NCBI GenBank assembly: GCA_052386455.1
Contig: JBQTKD010000035.1
Coordinates: 42,104-106,103, forward strand
From: JBQTKD01 sp052386455
GTDB lineage: Bacteria > Actinomycetota > Actinomycetes > Sporichthyales > Sporichthyaceae
Reading direction: 5' to 3'
Length of the DNA: 64,000 nt
In this document: positions 23,919 to 33,047 of the stretch, piece after piece
Layout: each line of letters begins with the position of its first letter
Position numbering within the stretch: position 1 is the stretch's first letter
Program-made: the position numbers and the translations under genes
The notes under the pieces: generated by a model
What the model saw: only the letters and a program-made list of their open reading frames with translations
What the model was told of the DNA's origin: nothing
Database searches by the model: none

Positions 23919-24665
23919 TCAGCCCGCGGCGGTCCGCTGCGTGTCGAACATGTCCGCGTAGAAACCGCCGAGGTCGCCCAGGACCGCAGCGCCGTCGCCG
24001 GAGAACGACGAGCCGTGCATGATCGCCAGCGTCGTGGGGGCGAGCTCGGCGAGCCGGCGGATGGTGGGGGCGGTGTGCGGGGTGAGGCTGGTCGACTTGA
24101 ACATGCCCTCGGCCTCCCCGGCGGGTCCGAGGATGTCCGACGACCCGAGTGCCGGCCCCCGGCCGACGTGGGAGAAGAGGTCGCCGCAGAACAGCGTGCC
24201 CGTCGTCTCCTCGTACATCACGCGCGCGTCCCAGCCGTGCGGAACGTGCGGGGTGTCGAGGTGGCGCATGCGCTTGCCGCCGAGGTCGAGCACGTCGCCG
24301 TCGGCCATCGGGTGCGGCGGGCGGTCGGCGAGGTCGTTCACCGACACCATGCAGCCGATCGCGCTGTGCGTGACCTGCGCCTGCGGGGCGGCGGCGAGGA
24401 AGGAGTTCATCCCCCCGCACTCGTCGGCCTCGACGTGCCCGAAGCCGATCCAGCGGAGCGAGGACACCGGCAGGACGGTCTCGATCGCCGTGCTGACCAG
24501 CGGAAACATGCCCCGCGGCCCGGTGTGGAAGATCATCGGCTGCTCGGCGGCGATCAGGAACTGGTTGAACGTGAAGCCGGTCGGGCCGATGTCCGGGACG
24601 AACACGGCGATCCGATAGATGCCGTCGGCGATCTCGTCGATCTCAACGTCGGGAAGTACCTGCAT
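23919..24665 (-). CDS. MBL-fold protein with a flavodiiron-like metal motif
   Basis: Metallo-beta-lactamase-fold protein of 248 aa. The first metal motif reads GHVEADECGG (His77, Glu79, Asp81), an H-x-E-x-D pattern as in flavodiiron proteins and not the hydrolase H-x-H-x-D-H. Later ligands are the Asp of LFCGDLFSHVG and the His of IMHGSSFSG. No flavodoxin or rubredoxin domain follows, unlike true flavodiiron enzymes. A role in O2 or NO handling, or as a hydrolase, is open. 98 bp downstream of the MFS gene on the same strand. Confidence 0.75.
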   Translation of the reverse strand: MQVLPDVEIDEIADGIYRIAVFVPDIGPTGFTFNQFLIAAEQPMIFHTGPRGMFPLVSTAIETVLPVSSLRWIGFGHVEADECGGMNSFLAAAPQAQVTHSAIGCMVSVNDLADRPPHPMADGDVLDLGGKRMRHLDTPHVPHGWDARVMYEETTGTLFCGDLFSHVGRGPALGSSDILGPAGEAEGMFKSTSLTPHTAPTIRRLAELAPTTLAIMHGSSFSGDGAAVLGDLGGFYADMFDTQRTAAG

Positions 24666-24763
24666 GGGTGAGCTCCTCGGGCCGGGCGAGCGCGACGCGA
24701 CCAGCCTAGGATGCCGAACGCCCCCGCCGGCACTCCCGGCGAGGGCGTCGATCTGACGATCGC

Positions 24764-26260
24764 TCAGTGGGCGAGGACCGGCTCGGCGGAGACGCCGTGC
24801 GAAGCGGCGAGGGACGGGGCGGACTGCTTGAGCACCGCGGCCACGAGGACCGCGCCGCCCGCGAAGATCGCCGCCGCCCACCAGAGGGTCGTGGTGTAGG
24901 AGTGGACCGCGGCCTCGGCCAGCAGTTCGGGCGTCGGGGCGACCTTGCCGGTCAGGTAGCCCGCGGCGGCGTTGCCGGCGATCGTGCCGAGCAGCGCGAT
25001 GCCGACCGAGCCGCCGACCTGCTGCATCGTGTTGACCATCGCCGAGGCGACGCCGGAGTCGCGGGCCTCGACGCCGGCGACGGCCGACTGCATCGCGGTG
25101 GCGAAGACCATGCCGACGCCGACGCCCATGACGATCAGGCCGGGCAGGACGCGGGAGGCGTAGCCGCCCTCCACGGTGATTCCGGACAGGATCACCATGG
25201 CCGAGGCCGAGATCGCCATGCCCAGAGGGACGAGCACCCGCGGGGCGAAGTGGCGCGACAGCTTCAGGCCGGTGACCTGGGCGGTGACGATGATGCCCGC
25301 GACCATCGGCAGGAACGCGACGCCGGTGCGGATCGCGGAGAAGCCCAGGTTCAGCTGCAGGTAGTAGGTCAGGAACATGAAGACCGCGAACATCCCGGAG
25401 CCGACGACCAGCATCGCGAGGAAGGCGCCCGCGCGGTCCCGGTCCGCGACGACGCGCAGCGGCAGCAGCGGGTTGTGCACCTTGGTCTGCGAGACGACGA
25501 AGGCGCCGAGCAGGGCGACCGCCGAGGCGAGGAAGCCGATCGTCAACGAGTCCGACCAGCTCGCGGTCTCGGCGTGCGAGAGCCCGTAGACCAGGGCGAA
25601 CAGACCGGACGAGGCGAGCAGCGTGCCGGCGTAGTCGATCTGCACCAAGACGGCCCGGGCGACCTTCGGCAGCAGCGCGGCGGCGCCGGCGATCGCGGCG
25701 GCGGCGAACGCGATGTTCACGTACATCGCCCAGCGCCACGAGACGTAGGTGGTCAGGGCGCCGCCGAGCAGCAGGCCGATCGCGCCGCCGGTTCCGGCCA
25801 GCGCGCCGAAGACGGCGAACGCCTTCGCGCGCTCCTTCGGGTCGGTGAAGGTCGTGGTCAGCAGGCTCAGCGTGGCCGGGGCGAGCAGGGCGGCGAACAC
25901 GCCCTGGCCGGCGCGGGCGGCGACCAGCATCCCGAAGCTTTCGGCGGCACCGCCGACGGCCGAGGCGACCGCGAAACCGCTCAGGCCGACGAGGAACGTG
26001 GTGCGGCGCCCGAGGAGGTCGCCGAGGCGGCCGCCGATCAGGAGCAGCGAGCCGAAGCTCAGCGCGTAGGCCGTGACGACCCATTGGCGGTCGGTGTCGG
26101 AGAACTCCAACGCCCGCTGGGCGGAGGGCAGCGCCACGTTCATGATCGTCGCGTCCAACACGACCATCAGCTGCGCGACGCCGAGGACGGCGAGCACGAG
26201 CCAGCGGCGCCTGTCCGCGGCTTCGGCGGCGGGCCGCGGGGCGGGGAGGGTCTTGTTCAT
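24764..26260 (-). CDS. MFS drug-efflux transporter, DHA2 (14-TM) type
   Basis: Proton-driven exporter of 498 aa with 14 predicted membrane segments. Motifs are VVLDATIMNVALPSAQ at the first helix, DRQWVVTAYALSFGSLLLIGGRLGD cut by the loop GGRLGDLLGRRTTFLVG (motif A), and AGTGGAIGLLLGGALTTYVSWRW (motif C region). It resembles EmrB/QacA-type multidrug pumps. ATG 26260 puts the basic N-terminus before the first helix. It is divergent from a TetR gene with two identical-type operators between them, the classic repressor/pump layout. Exported compounds unknown. Confidence 0.92.
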   Translation of the reverse strand: MNKTLPAPRPAAEAADRRRWLVLAVLGVAQLMVVLDATIMNVALPSAQRALEFSDTDRQWVVTAYALSFGSLLLIGGRLGDLLGRRTTFLVGLSGFAVASAVGGAAESFGMLVAARAGQGVFAALLAPATLSLLTTTFTDPKERAKAFAVFGALAGTGGAIGLLLGGALTTYVSWRWAMYVNIAFAAAAIAGAAALLPKVARAVLVQIDYAGTLLASSGLFALVYGLSHAETASWSDSLTIGFLASAVALLGAFVVSQTKVHNPLLPLRVVADRDRAGAFLAMLVVGSGMFAVFMFLTYYLQLNLGFSAIRTGVAFLPMVAGIIVTAQVTGLKLSRHFAPRVLVPLGMAISASAMVILSGITVEGGYASRVLPGLIVMGVGVGMVFATAMQSAVAGVEARDSGVASAMVNTMQQVGGSVGIALLGTIAGNAAAGYLTGKVAPTPELLAEAAVHSYTTTLWWAAAIFAGGAVLVAAVLKQSAPSLAASHGVSAEPVLAH

Positions 26261-26280
26261 CCGGGCCTTCTCGATCCAAG

Positions 26281-26340
26281 CGGAGGTTTCTCCTCCGGTT
26301 CGAGACGACCGTAGCACGGAATGCGGAGGTAGTGCCTCCG
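26281..26340. promoter_or_regulatory. Two CGGAGG-N5-CCTCCG operators between MFS pump and TetR
   Basis: Two perfect dyads with the same arms lie at 26281-26297 (spacer TTTCT) and 26324-26340 (spacer TAGTG). Their centres are 43 bp apart, four helical turns, so dimers would sit on one face. They flank the promoters of the MFS exporter and the divergent TetR gene and are the likely repressor sites. Confidence 0.8.
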
Positions 26341-26362
26341 TTTATTGGACTATGGTGTCCTC

Positions 26363-27025
26363 ATGCGAACGGACGAAGTCCAGGAGAAACCGCTGCGAGC
26401 CGATGCCGCGCGCAACCGGGAGAAGATCCTGGCCGCGGCAGAGGAGGTCTTCGCCGCCCGCGGGCTCGACGCCTCGCTCGACGAGATCGCCGCGCACGCG
26501 GGCCTTGGCGTGGGCACGGTCTACCGCCGCTTCGCCAACCGCGAGGAGCTCGTCGAGGCGCTGTTCAACCAGCGACTGGACCTGATCGCATTGCTCGCCA
26601 CGGAGGCCACCGCGCACCCGGACTCCTGGGTCGCGCTCACCCGGCTCTTCGAAACCATGGGCGAGCGGATCGCCGCCGATCAGGGCCTGTTCGAGGCGAT
26701 GATCTGCCGCCCGGAGAGTCCCGGCCGCGCAGCGGTGCGGGAGCGGATGCTGCCGATCGTGGGCCAGGCCTTCGCCCGCGCACAGGCCGACGGACACCTG
26801 CGCGCGGACGCCGCGCCAACAGACTTTCCGATGACCCTGCGCATGATCGCGGCCATCGCCGACTTCACCCGCGAGGTGCGCCCGGAGCTCTGGCGCCGGT
26901 ATCTCGCGATCTTCCTCGACGGCCTGCGGGCGGACAAAAACGAACCGAGCCCGCTAGCCGAGCCGCCGATCGACCCCGTGGAGGTCGACGCGGTGCGCAC
27001 GAGCTGGCGGGCTCAGCGCCGCTAG
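26363..27025 (+). CDS. TetR-family regulator of the divergent efflux pump
   Basis: Protein of 220 aa with an N-terminal helix-turn-helix LDEIAAHAGLGVGTVYRRFANREEL and a C-terminal ligand domain (RPESPGRAAVRERMLPIVGQAF). It is expected to repress the MFS gene and itself through the paired CGGAGG dyads, and to be released by a pump substrate. ATG 26363 is chosen since earlier in-frame ATG codons fall within or next to the second operator. Confidence 0.9.
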   Translation: MRTDEVQEKPLRADAARNREKILAAAEEVFAARGLDASLDEIAAHAGLGVGTVYRRFANREELVEALFNQRLDLIALLATEATAHPDSWVALTRLFETMGERIAADQGLFEAMICRPESPGRAAVRERMLPIVGQAFARAQADGHLRADAAPTDFPMTLRMIAAIADFTREVRPELWRRYLAIFLDGLRADKNEPSPLAEPPIDPVEVDAVRTSWRAQRR

Positions 27026-27031
27026 TTGTAG

Positions 27032-28273
27032 CTAACTGCCGGCCAACAGGCGCGGCCCCAGCCACTCGCAGGCCCGCACCGCGAGGTCCAGATCGAGGCC
27101 GGACTCGTCGATCGTCCCGCCCAACAACTGCTCCGCGGCCTGCAGTCGGAAGCGCACCGTGTTCTTGTGGACGTTCAGGTCCCGCGCGGCCGCGACTAGG
27201 CTGCGGTGGTTCGCGCAGTACACGGCGACGGTGTGCCGCAGCTCGTTCTCCCGACGTGCGTCGAGCGCGAGCGCGCCGAGCGTGTCCGCCACCCAGGCCC
27301 GCGCCCGCGTCAGATCCGTGCAGAGGAACACCAGGCTGGACACCTCGCGGTAGGGGACCAGCACGGGGCCCTCCGGCCCCGCGGCGCGTGCCACGTCCCG
27401 CGCCGCCGCGGCCTCTCGATGCGAGCGGACGAATCCGTTCGCACCCGCGTGTGCGTCGCCGACGGCCACCCGAACGTGCGGTGCCTCGGCGGCCAACGCG
27501 CGCAGCGGCGCCAGGTCGATCGCGGAGTGGGCGGGCAACGGGATCCACGCCCACACGTGCGCGTAGTCGCGAGCGACCACCAGCGGCGGGCCGAGTCCCC
27601 CCAGCTGCTCGGCGGCCTTCGTCAGCGCGCGCTGGACGAGCAGGTGCTCCCCGGCCGAGTCGTCGCCGTCGCGCCACACGATCAGCGCAAGGTGCCGTTG
27701 GCGCAGCCGGTACCCGAGCGCCTCCTCGGCGGCGGCGACGTCGGTCAGCGTCCCGTCCAGCAGGCCGACCACCCGCTTCACCCGCGCCGACTCCTCCTGA
27801 CGCATCCAGCGGGCGCGCTCGGCCTCGTACTCCACCGAAATTCGGTCGCAGACCTGCTGCAGGTACGCCCGCACCAGCTCGCTGATCTCGACGGTCGCCG
27901 ACACCAGCTCGGCCGAATCCTCGGTCAGCTTGGAGAGGTGCTCCAGGCACAGCTGCTGCCAGCGGAGCTCGCACAGGTGGTAGCCGTGCAGCACCTCGTA
28001 GAGCGCCAGATCCCGCCGCGCGTAGTGGTAGACCAACGACACCGCGCCGACCGGCGGCTCGGCGAACTCCAGGTCCTCCGGGTACGCGATCAGGTGCACC
28101 AATGCCTCGACGTTGCCCTGGATCGAGGTCCGGAACCAGTCCGGCTCGCCCTCGCCGCTCACCTGGGTGGGCAGACTCGTCGCCAGCAGCTCGGTGAGCT
28201 CCTCGACGATCGCGACCGAGTGCTCGCTCAACGAGCGTGCCAGGGCCGTCCGCAACGGCGCGGGAGCAGTCAC
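27032..28273 (-). CDS. PucR/CdaR-type transcriptional regulator
   Basis: Regulator of 413 aa. The N-terminal two thirds is a helical sensor region (EGEPDWFRTSIQGNVEALVHLI, HYARRDLALYEVLHGYHLCE) and a GGDEF-like regulatory fold. The C-terminal PucR helix-turn-helix appears as TVAVYCANHRSLVAAARDLNVHKNTVRFRLQAAEQLLG in parts, with NVHKNTVRFRLQ as recognition helix. GTG 28273 sits 7 bases after AGGA; GTG 28279 is possible. Divergent from the Baeyer-Villiger monooxygenase 133 bp away, which it may activate. PucR-type proteins usually respond to a pathway substrate. Confidence 0.85.
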   Translation of the reverse strand: MTAPAPLRTALARSLSEHSVAIVEELTELLATSLPTQVSGEGEPDWFRTSIQGNVEALVHLIAYPEDLEFAEPPVGAVSLVYHYARRDLALYEVLHGYHLCELRWQQLCLEHLSKLTEDSAELVSATVEISELVRAYLQQVCDRISVEYEAERARWMRQEESARVKRVVGLLDGTLTDVAAAEEALGYRLRQRHLALIVWRDGDDSAGEHLLVQRALTKAAEQLGGLGPPLVVARDYAHVWAWIPLPAHSAIDLAPLRALAAEAPHVRVAVGDAHAGANGFVRSHREAAAARDVARAAGPEGPVLVPYREVSSLVFLCTDLTRARAWVADTLGALALDARRENELRHTVAVYCANHRSLVAAARDLNVHKNTVRFRLQAAEQLLGGTIDESGLDLDLAVRACEWLGPRLLAGS

Positions 28274-28296
28274 GGCCACATCCTGACGCGGCTGGT

Positions 28297-28311
28297 CGAT
28301 TCGCACAATCG
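28297..28311. promoter_or_regulatory. Short dyad CGATT-N5-AATCG in divergent promoter
   Basis: Five-base perfect arms around CGCAC lie just upstream of the PucR-type gene start and about 95 bp from the monooxygenase start. A binding site for the PucR-type protein is plausible by position only. Confidence 0.25.
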
Positions 28312-28405
28312 TCGGCGGCGCTGCTGTGTGGGCGGCCGATGATTGCGGCCCTGTTCGTTCGTTCCAATGGTCCACACCGATACGAGGCGCGATGGAGGGC
28401 CCGGG

Positions 28406-29998
28406 ATGGCGAGTTCGACGTACGACGCGGTGATCGTGGGTGCCGGATTCTCCGGCCTGTACGCGATCCACAAGCTCCGCGAGCTCGGGTTCACCGCCCG
28501 CGCCTACGAGAAGGGCGACGGGATCGGCGGCACCTGGTACTGGAACCGGTACCCCGGAGCGCGCTGCGACGTGGAGAGCGTCGACTACCAGTACGCGTTC
28601 GACCCCGAGCTCGTGAACGAGTGGAAGTGGTCGGAGCGCTACCCCGCGCAGGCCGAGATCCTGACCTACATCAACCATGTCGCCGACCGGTTCGACCTGC
28701 GCCGCGACGTCTCGCTCAACACGACGATCGAGAGCGCGTCGTGGGACGAGGCCACCAACCGCTGGACGGTGTCGACGGACGGCGGCGAGACGATCGAGGC
28801 GCAGTTCCTGATCCTGGCCTCGGGCTGCCTCTCGCTGGCCAAGGAACCGGACATTCCCGGAGTCGCCGACTTCGCCGGCCTGAAGCTGCACACGTCCGCG
28901 TGGCCGCACGACGAGCCGGACCTGACCGGCAAGCGCGTCGCCGTCGTCGGGACCGGGTCGAGCGGCATTCAGACCATCACCGCGATCGCGCCGAAGGTCG
29001 AGCACCTGCTCGTGCTGCAGCGCACGCCGAGCTACGCGGTTCCGGCGATCGCCGGCCCGGTGAGCGAGGAGGAGGAGGCGGTCCGGCGCGGCCAGTTCTT
29101 CGAACGGCGCGAGTTCGCGAAGAAGTCCTTCCTCGGCCTGACCGCGCCCTTCAACGACACCCCGGCCGCGCAGGCCTCCGAGGCGGAGCGCACGGAGACC
29201 TACGAGCGGTACTTCGCCATGGGCGGCCTGCCGTCCTACCTGTCGTTCAACGACCTGCTGTTCGACCCGGCCATGAACCAGACCATGGCCGACTTCCACG
29301 CCGAGAAGATCCGCGGCCAGGTGAAGGACAAGGCCGTCGCGGACATGCTCGTCCCGACGACCTACCCGTGGGGCACCAAGCGCGTCTGCGTCGAGACGGG
29401 CTACTACACGACGTTCAACCGCGACAACGTGGAGCTCGTCGACATCTCCGCCACCCCGATCGACGAGATCAACGCGACGGGCGTCCGCATCGGCGGCGTG
29501 CAGCACGACGTGGACGTCATCGTGTTCGCGACCGGCTTCGACGCCCTGACCGGCGCGCCGCTGAAGATCAACCCAACCGGGCGCGGCGGCGTGCGCCTCT
29601 CCGAGCGGTGGGCCGACGGGCCGCAGACCTACCTCGGTCTGTGCGTGAACGGCTTCCCGAACATGTTCCTGGTGACCGGGCCGGGCAGCCCGTCGGTGTT
29701 CAGCAACATGCTCATCTCGATCGAGCAGCACGTCGAATGGATCGCCGATGCGATGACCGCGATGCGGGCCGGCGGAACGCCGACGCTCGAGGCCTCGCTC
29801 GAGGCGGAGCAGGCGTGGACCGGGCAGCTGAACTCGATCGCCGAGGCGACGCTCTGCACCCGCGCGAACTCCTGGTACATGGGCGCGAACGTTCCCGGAA
29901 AGCCGCGCGCGTTCCTCGCGTTCCTCGGCGTCGGCGCCTACCGAGAGGTGTGCGACGACGTCGCGGCCAACGAGTACAAGGGCTTCGTGCTCGCCTAG
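28406..29998 (+). CDS. Flavin-containing Baeyer-Villiger-type monooxygenase
   Basis: FAD/NADPH enzyme of 530 aa that inserts oxygen next to a ketone to give an ester or lactone. It has two Rossmann motifs, VGAGFSGLYAIHKL (residues 12-17 core) and VGTGSSGIQTI. Between them is the BVMO fingerprint FAGLKLHTSAWPHD (F156, G158, H162, W166). GGTWYWNRYPGARCDVES is also diagnostic. Start ATG 28406 follows GGAGGG. Its stop shares a CTAG with the convergent phosphotransferase-like gene. It heads the catabolic island and probably attacks a cyclic or side-chain ketone. Confidence 0.92.
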   Translation: MASSTYDAVIVGAGFSGLYAIHKLRELGFTARAYEKGDGIGGTWYWNRYPGARCDVESVDYQYAFDPELVNEWKWSERYPAQAEILTYINHVADRFDLRRDVSLNTTIESASWDEATNRWTVSTDGGETIEAQFLILASGCLSLAKEPDIPGVADFAGLKLHTSAWPHDEPDLTGKRVAVVGTGSSGIQTITAIAPKVEHLLVLQRTPSYAVPAIAGPVSEEEEAVRRGQFFERREFAKKSFLGLTAPFNDTPAAQASEAERTETYERYFAMGGLPSYLSFNDLLFDPAMNQTMADFHAEKIRGQVKDKAVADMLVPTTYPWGTKRVCVETGYYTTFNRDNVELVDISATPIDEINATGVRIGGVQHDVDVIVFATGFDALTGAPLKINPTGRGGVRLSERWADGPQTYLGLCVNGFPNMFLVTGPGSPSVFSNMLISIEQHVEWIADAMTAMRAGGTPTLEASLEAEQAWTGQLNSIAEATLCTRANSWYMGANVPGKPRAFLAFLGVGAYREVCDDVAANEYKGFVLA

Positions 29999-30996
29999 CC
30001 GAGGGCCTTGAGGCCTTCGGCGACGAGGTCCGGGACGGCCTCGGCGGCCAGGCGACCCGTGCCGCCGGCGTCGGCGCCCTGGGTTGCGCGGTAGGCGATG
30101 CCCTCGGCGATCACGGCGAGCTTCAGGAACGCCAGGCCCCGGTAGAACTCCCAGTTCGCGGGTTCGCGGCCGGAGGAAACGGCGTAGAGCTGCGCGAAGT
30201 CGTCGGCGCTCGGCAGGCGATCGGACGTCCATGCCGCGGGCTGGCCGAGGATCACGTCCAGGCTCGGGTGACGGTAGACGCCCATCAGGGCGAGGTCGGT
30301 CAGCGGATCGCCGAGGGTGGCAAGCTCCCAGTCCACGACGGCCAGGACGACGGTCGGGTCGTCCGCGCCGAGGATCGTATTGTCGATGCGGTAGTCCCCG
30401 TGGACCAGGCACGCGCCGGACTCGGCGGGGATGCGCTCGGCCAAGCGTTCGTGCAGGCGCTCCAGATCGGGGAGTTCGCGGGTGTGCACCGCGTCCCACT
30501 GTCGGCGCCACAGCGCGGTCTGGCGGGTGAGGAATCCGGCGGGTTTGCCGAACCCGCTCAAGCCTGCGCGCTCGACGTCGACGGCGTGCAGCCGCACCAG
30601 GACGTCGACGAGATTGCGGCAGACCCGCTCGACCTGATCGTCCGTCAGTTTCGTCAGCTCGTCGCGGTCGCGCACGATCGTTCCGGCCACCCATTCGACG
30701 ACCGTGAACGGCGCACCGATCACGGACTCGTCCTCGCAGAGCACCAACGGCTTCGCCACCGGGACGTCGCTCGCCGCGAGGCCGCTGGTCACCCGGAACT
30801 CGCGGGCCACGTCGTGCGCGGATGCCGTCTGGCCGTGCGCCGGCGGGCGGCGGACCGCCCAGCGGCTCGTACCGTCGGTCACCGAGTAGGTCAGGTTCGA
30901 CCGACCGCCGGCGATGAGCGTCGCCTCCAGCGGACCGGCCGTCGCGACGCCGTTCGCGTCCAAGTGGGCGCGCAGCGCCGGCAGGTCCAGGCTCAT
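29995..30996 (-). CDS. Phosphotransferase-like protein (APH/ACAD10 kinase domain)
   Basis: Protein of 333 aa with the aminoglycoside-phosphotransferase/choline-kinase fold. Seen are LIAGGRSNLTYSVTDG (nucleotide loop), FTVVEWVAG, the Brenner motif LVHGDYRIDNTI and metal-binding VVDWELATLGDPL. In fatty-acid and sterol catabolic clusters such proteins accompany acyl-CoA dehydrogenases; the fused eukaryotic ACAD10/11 kinase domain phosphorylates 4-hydroxyacyl-CoA. It lies downstream of the acyl-CoA dehydrogenase at 31085, separated by a long hairpin. A 4-hydroxyacyl-CoA role is inferred. Confidence 0.85.
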   Translation of the reverse strand: MSLDLPALRAHLDANGVATAGPLEATLIAGGRSNLTYSVTDGTSRWAVRRPPAHGQTASAHDVAREFRVTSGLAASDVPVAKPLVLCEDESVIGAPFTVVEWVAGTIVRDRDELTKLTDDQVERVCRNLVDVLVRLHAVDVERAGLSGFGKPAGFLTRQTALWRRQWDAVHTRELPDLERLHERLAERIPAESGACLVHGDYRIDNTILGADDPTVVLAVVDWELATLGDPLTDLALMGVYRHPSLDVILGQPAAWTSDRLPSADDFAQLYAVSSGREPANWEFYRGLAFLKLAVIAEGIAYRATQGADAGGTGRLAAEAVPDLVAEGLKALG

Positions 30997-31020
30997 TGGT
31001 GCACCAACCCGGACAACCCG

Positions 31021-31068
31021 TTGCGTCCGACCGAGCGTGAGCTATAGGTCACGGCCGGTCGGACGCAA
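31021..31068. repeat. GCGTCCG-family hairpin, copy 1
   Basis: Perfect 13-bp arms TTGCGTCCGACCG (31021-31033) and CGGTCGGACGCAA (31056-31068). Inside, CGTGA (31036-31040) pairs with TCACG (31049-31053) around GCTATAG. Lies between two genes of the same leftward unit. Its left half is almost identical to the copy at 48929. Confidence 0.9.
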
Positions 31069-31084
31069 GCGTCAAGTGGGGTGT

Positions 31085-32266
31085 TCACGAGCCGGCTTTC
31101 CCTTTGCGATAGGCGCTGACGGCGCGGCGGGCGATGGCCATGCGATGGACCTCGGAGGGTCCGTCGTAGATGCGGAACGGCCGCACGTCGCGCGCGATGC
31201 GAGCGACGGCGAGGTCCGCGGACACGCCCTGGCCGCCGCACAGCTGCTGCGACCGGTCGGCGATGCGGCCGATGGCCTCGGCGCCGAAGGTCTTGGCGAT
31301 CGAGGTTTCGTTCCCGGCGCTCTCGCCGCGGTCGAGCGCCGCGCACGCGACGTCGAGCAGGGCGCGGGTGGCCGCGAGGTCGATCTCGTTGTCGGCGATC
31401 ATCTGCTGCGCCATGCCGTGCTCTGCCAGGGGGCGGCCGAACAGCGTGCGTTCGGCGGCGTAGGCCACGGCGATCGAGTGCGCGCGGCCGGCGGCGCCGA
31501 GCCAGCGCATGACGTGGGTCATGCGCGCCGGGCCCAACCGGACCTGCGCGTAGGCGAAGCCCTCGTCCACCGCGCCGAGCACGGACTCGTCGGGAACGAC
31601 GAGGCCCTCGAAGGTCATGTCGCAGTGGCCGCCCACCATCGAGCGGTCGCTGGTCGGCACATGTCGGCCGACGTGTAGTCCCGGACTTCCGGCGGGCACG
31701 AGGAACATCGTTGCTCCGCCGCGGTCGCCGACCGAGCCGGAGGTGCGGGCCATGACGATGAAGAACGCAGCGCCGTCGGCGCCGGTGATGAAGGTCTTGC
31801 GGCCGTCGATGCGCCAACCGCCGGGGCAGCGCGTGGCGGTGGTGGTCAGCTGCGCGGGGTCGGAGCCGGCGCCGCTGTCGGGTTCGGTCATCGCGAAGGC
31901 CGAGCGCGCCTCGCCGGTGGCGAGCGGGCGAAGGAACTGCTCCTTCTGCGCCGCGCTCGCGACGACGTGGAGCAGGTGGATGTTGCCCTCGTCCGGCGCG
32001 GCCGCGTTGAGCGCGAGCGGGCCGAACATCGCGTGGCCGGCCGCCTCGAACACCCGCGAGAACTGACTGAGCGTCAGTCCGAGGCCGCCGAGCTCGACGG
32101 GTACGTGTGGACCGAAGATGCCCTCGGCCCGCGCTGCGGCCTGCAGCTTGACCCGCAGGTCGTCGCCGCCGGCCGCCGCGATGTCCGCGTCGTGCGCGTC
32201 CTCGATGGGCAGCACCTCGCGGCGCACGAACTCCGCCGTGCGCCGCGTCAGGTCGTCCAGATCCAT
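31085..32266 (-). CDS. Acyl-CoA dehydrogenase
   Basis: FAD enzyme of 393 aa making an enoyl-CoA in beta-oxidation. Family blocks are FAMTEPDSGAGSDPAQL, GWRIDGRKTFITGADGA, AYAAERTLFGRPLAEHGM and the C-terminal QLCGGQGVSADLAVARIARDVR followed by RIYDGPSEVHRMAIARRA. The length and C-terminal block resemble the ACAD10/11-like group. The ATG overlaps the stop of the upstream SDR gene by one base (TAATG), so it is coupled to it. Part of a leftward unit: CoA-transferase, SDR, this enzyme, phosphotransferase. Confidence 0.92.
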   Translation of the reverse strand: MDLDDLTRRTAEFVRREVLPIEDAHDADIAAAGGDDLRVKLQAAARAEGIFGPHVPVELGGLGLTLSQFSRVFEAAGHAMFGPLALNAAAPDEGNIHLLHVVASAAQKEQFLRPLATGEARSAFAMTEPDSGAGSDPAQLTTTATRCPGGWRIDGRKTFITGADGAAFFIVMARTSGSVGDRGGATMFLVPAGSPGLHVGRHVPTSDRSMVGGHCDMTFEGLVVPDESVLGAVDEGFAYAQVRLGPARMTHVMRWLGAAGRAHSIAVAYAAERTLFGRPLAEHGMAQQMIADNEIDLAATRALLDVACAALDRGESAGNETSIAKTFGAEAIGRIADRSQQLCGGQGVSADLAVARIARDVRPFRIYDGPSEVHRMAIARRAVSAYRKGKAGS

Positions 32267-33027
32267 TAGCGCGGAGCCATCCGGATGGCGCCGTCGAGAC
32301 GGATCGTCTCGCCGTTGAGCATCGGGTTCTCCACGATGTGCTGCACCATCGCGGCGTACTCACTGGGCTTGCCCAGGCGCGAGGGGTGCGGCACCTGCTG
32401 CTCGAGGGAGGCGATGGCCTCCTCCGGCAGGGTCTCGAACAGCGGCGTGCGGAACAGGCCCGGCGCGACGGTCACGACGCGGACCTTGTCGCGAGCGAGG
32501 TCGCGGGCGATCGGCAGGGTCATCCCGACGATGCCGCCCTTGGAGGCGGAGTAGGCGACCTGGCCGATCTGGCCGTCGAAGGCGGCAACCGATGCGGTGT
32601 TGACGATGACGCCGCGCTCGCCGTCGGCCTCCTCGGTCGCGATCATCGCCGCGGCGGCGAGGCGGATCATGTTGAAGGTGCCGACGAGGTTCACGCCGAT
32701 GATGCGCTGGAACTGCTCCAGGGCCATCGGGCCGTCCTTGCCCACGGTCTTGCCAGGGGTGCCGATGCCGGCGCAGTTCACCAGCACGCGGAGGGTGCCG
32801 AGCGACTGGGCGAGCTCGACGGCGGCGATGGCCTGGGCCTCGTCGGTGACGTCGGTGGCGGCGAAGGCGACGTTCGCGCCCATTTCCTCGGCGATGGTCT
32901 TGCCGTTGCTGGACGGCAGGTCGACGATGACGACCTTGGCGCCGGCCGCGTGCAGTCCCTGCACGGTGGCCAGGCCGAGGCCAGAGGCGCCGCCGGTGAC
33001 CAGGGCGCTGACTCCGGTGAGCTGCAT
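32266..33027 (-). CDS. SDR dehydrogenase, type II 3-hydroxyacyl-CoA dehydrogenase-like
   Basis: NAD-dependent SDR of 253 aa. It has TGGASGLGLATVQGLHAAGA, DLPSSNGKTIAEEMGANV, NCAGIGTPGKTVGKDG, the Ser of IVNTASVAAFDGQ and YSASKGG (Tyr-x-x-x-Lys). The long spacer after NCAGI and the end PHPSRLGKPSEYAAMVQHI match human HSD17B10-like 3-hydroxyacyl-CoA dehydrogenases. Located between the CoA-transferase (20 bp) and the acyl-CoA dehydrogenase (1-bp overlap), so a beta-oxidation role is likely. Confidence 0.9.
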   Translation of the reverse strand: MQLTGVSALVTGGASGLGLATVQGLHAAGAKVVIVDLPSSNGKTIAEEMGANVAFAATDVTDEAQAIAAVELAQSLGTLRVLVNCAGIGTPGKTVGKDGPMALEQFQRIIGVNLVGTFNMIRLAAAAMIATEEADGERGVIVNTASVAAFDGQIGQVAYSASKGGIVGMTLPIARDLARDKVRVVTVAPGLFRTPLFETLPEEAIASLEQQVPHPSRLGKPSEYAAMVQHIVENPMLNGETIRLDGAIRMAPR

Positions 33028-33047
33028 GATGGTCCCTCTCGAATCGG

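Noticed and set aside
28237..31047. Forward open frame of about 930 codons across the BVMO and phosphotransferase genes
   Set aside because: Out of frame with the BVMO and antisense to the kinase-like gene; Arg-rich low-complexity translation without motifs.
31021..31068. tRNA or riboswitch fold
   Set aside because: The structure is a single long hairpin without a cloverleaf or conserved aptamer core.
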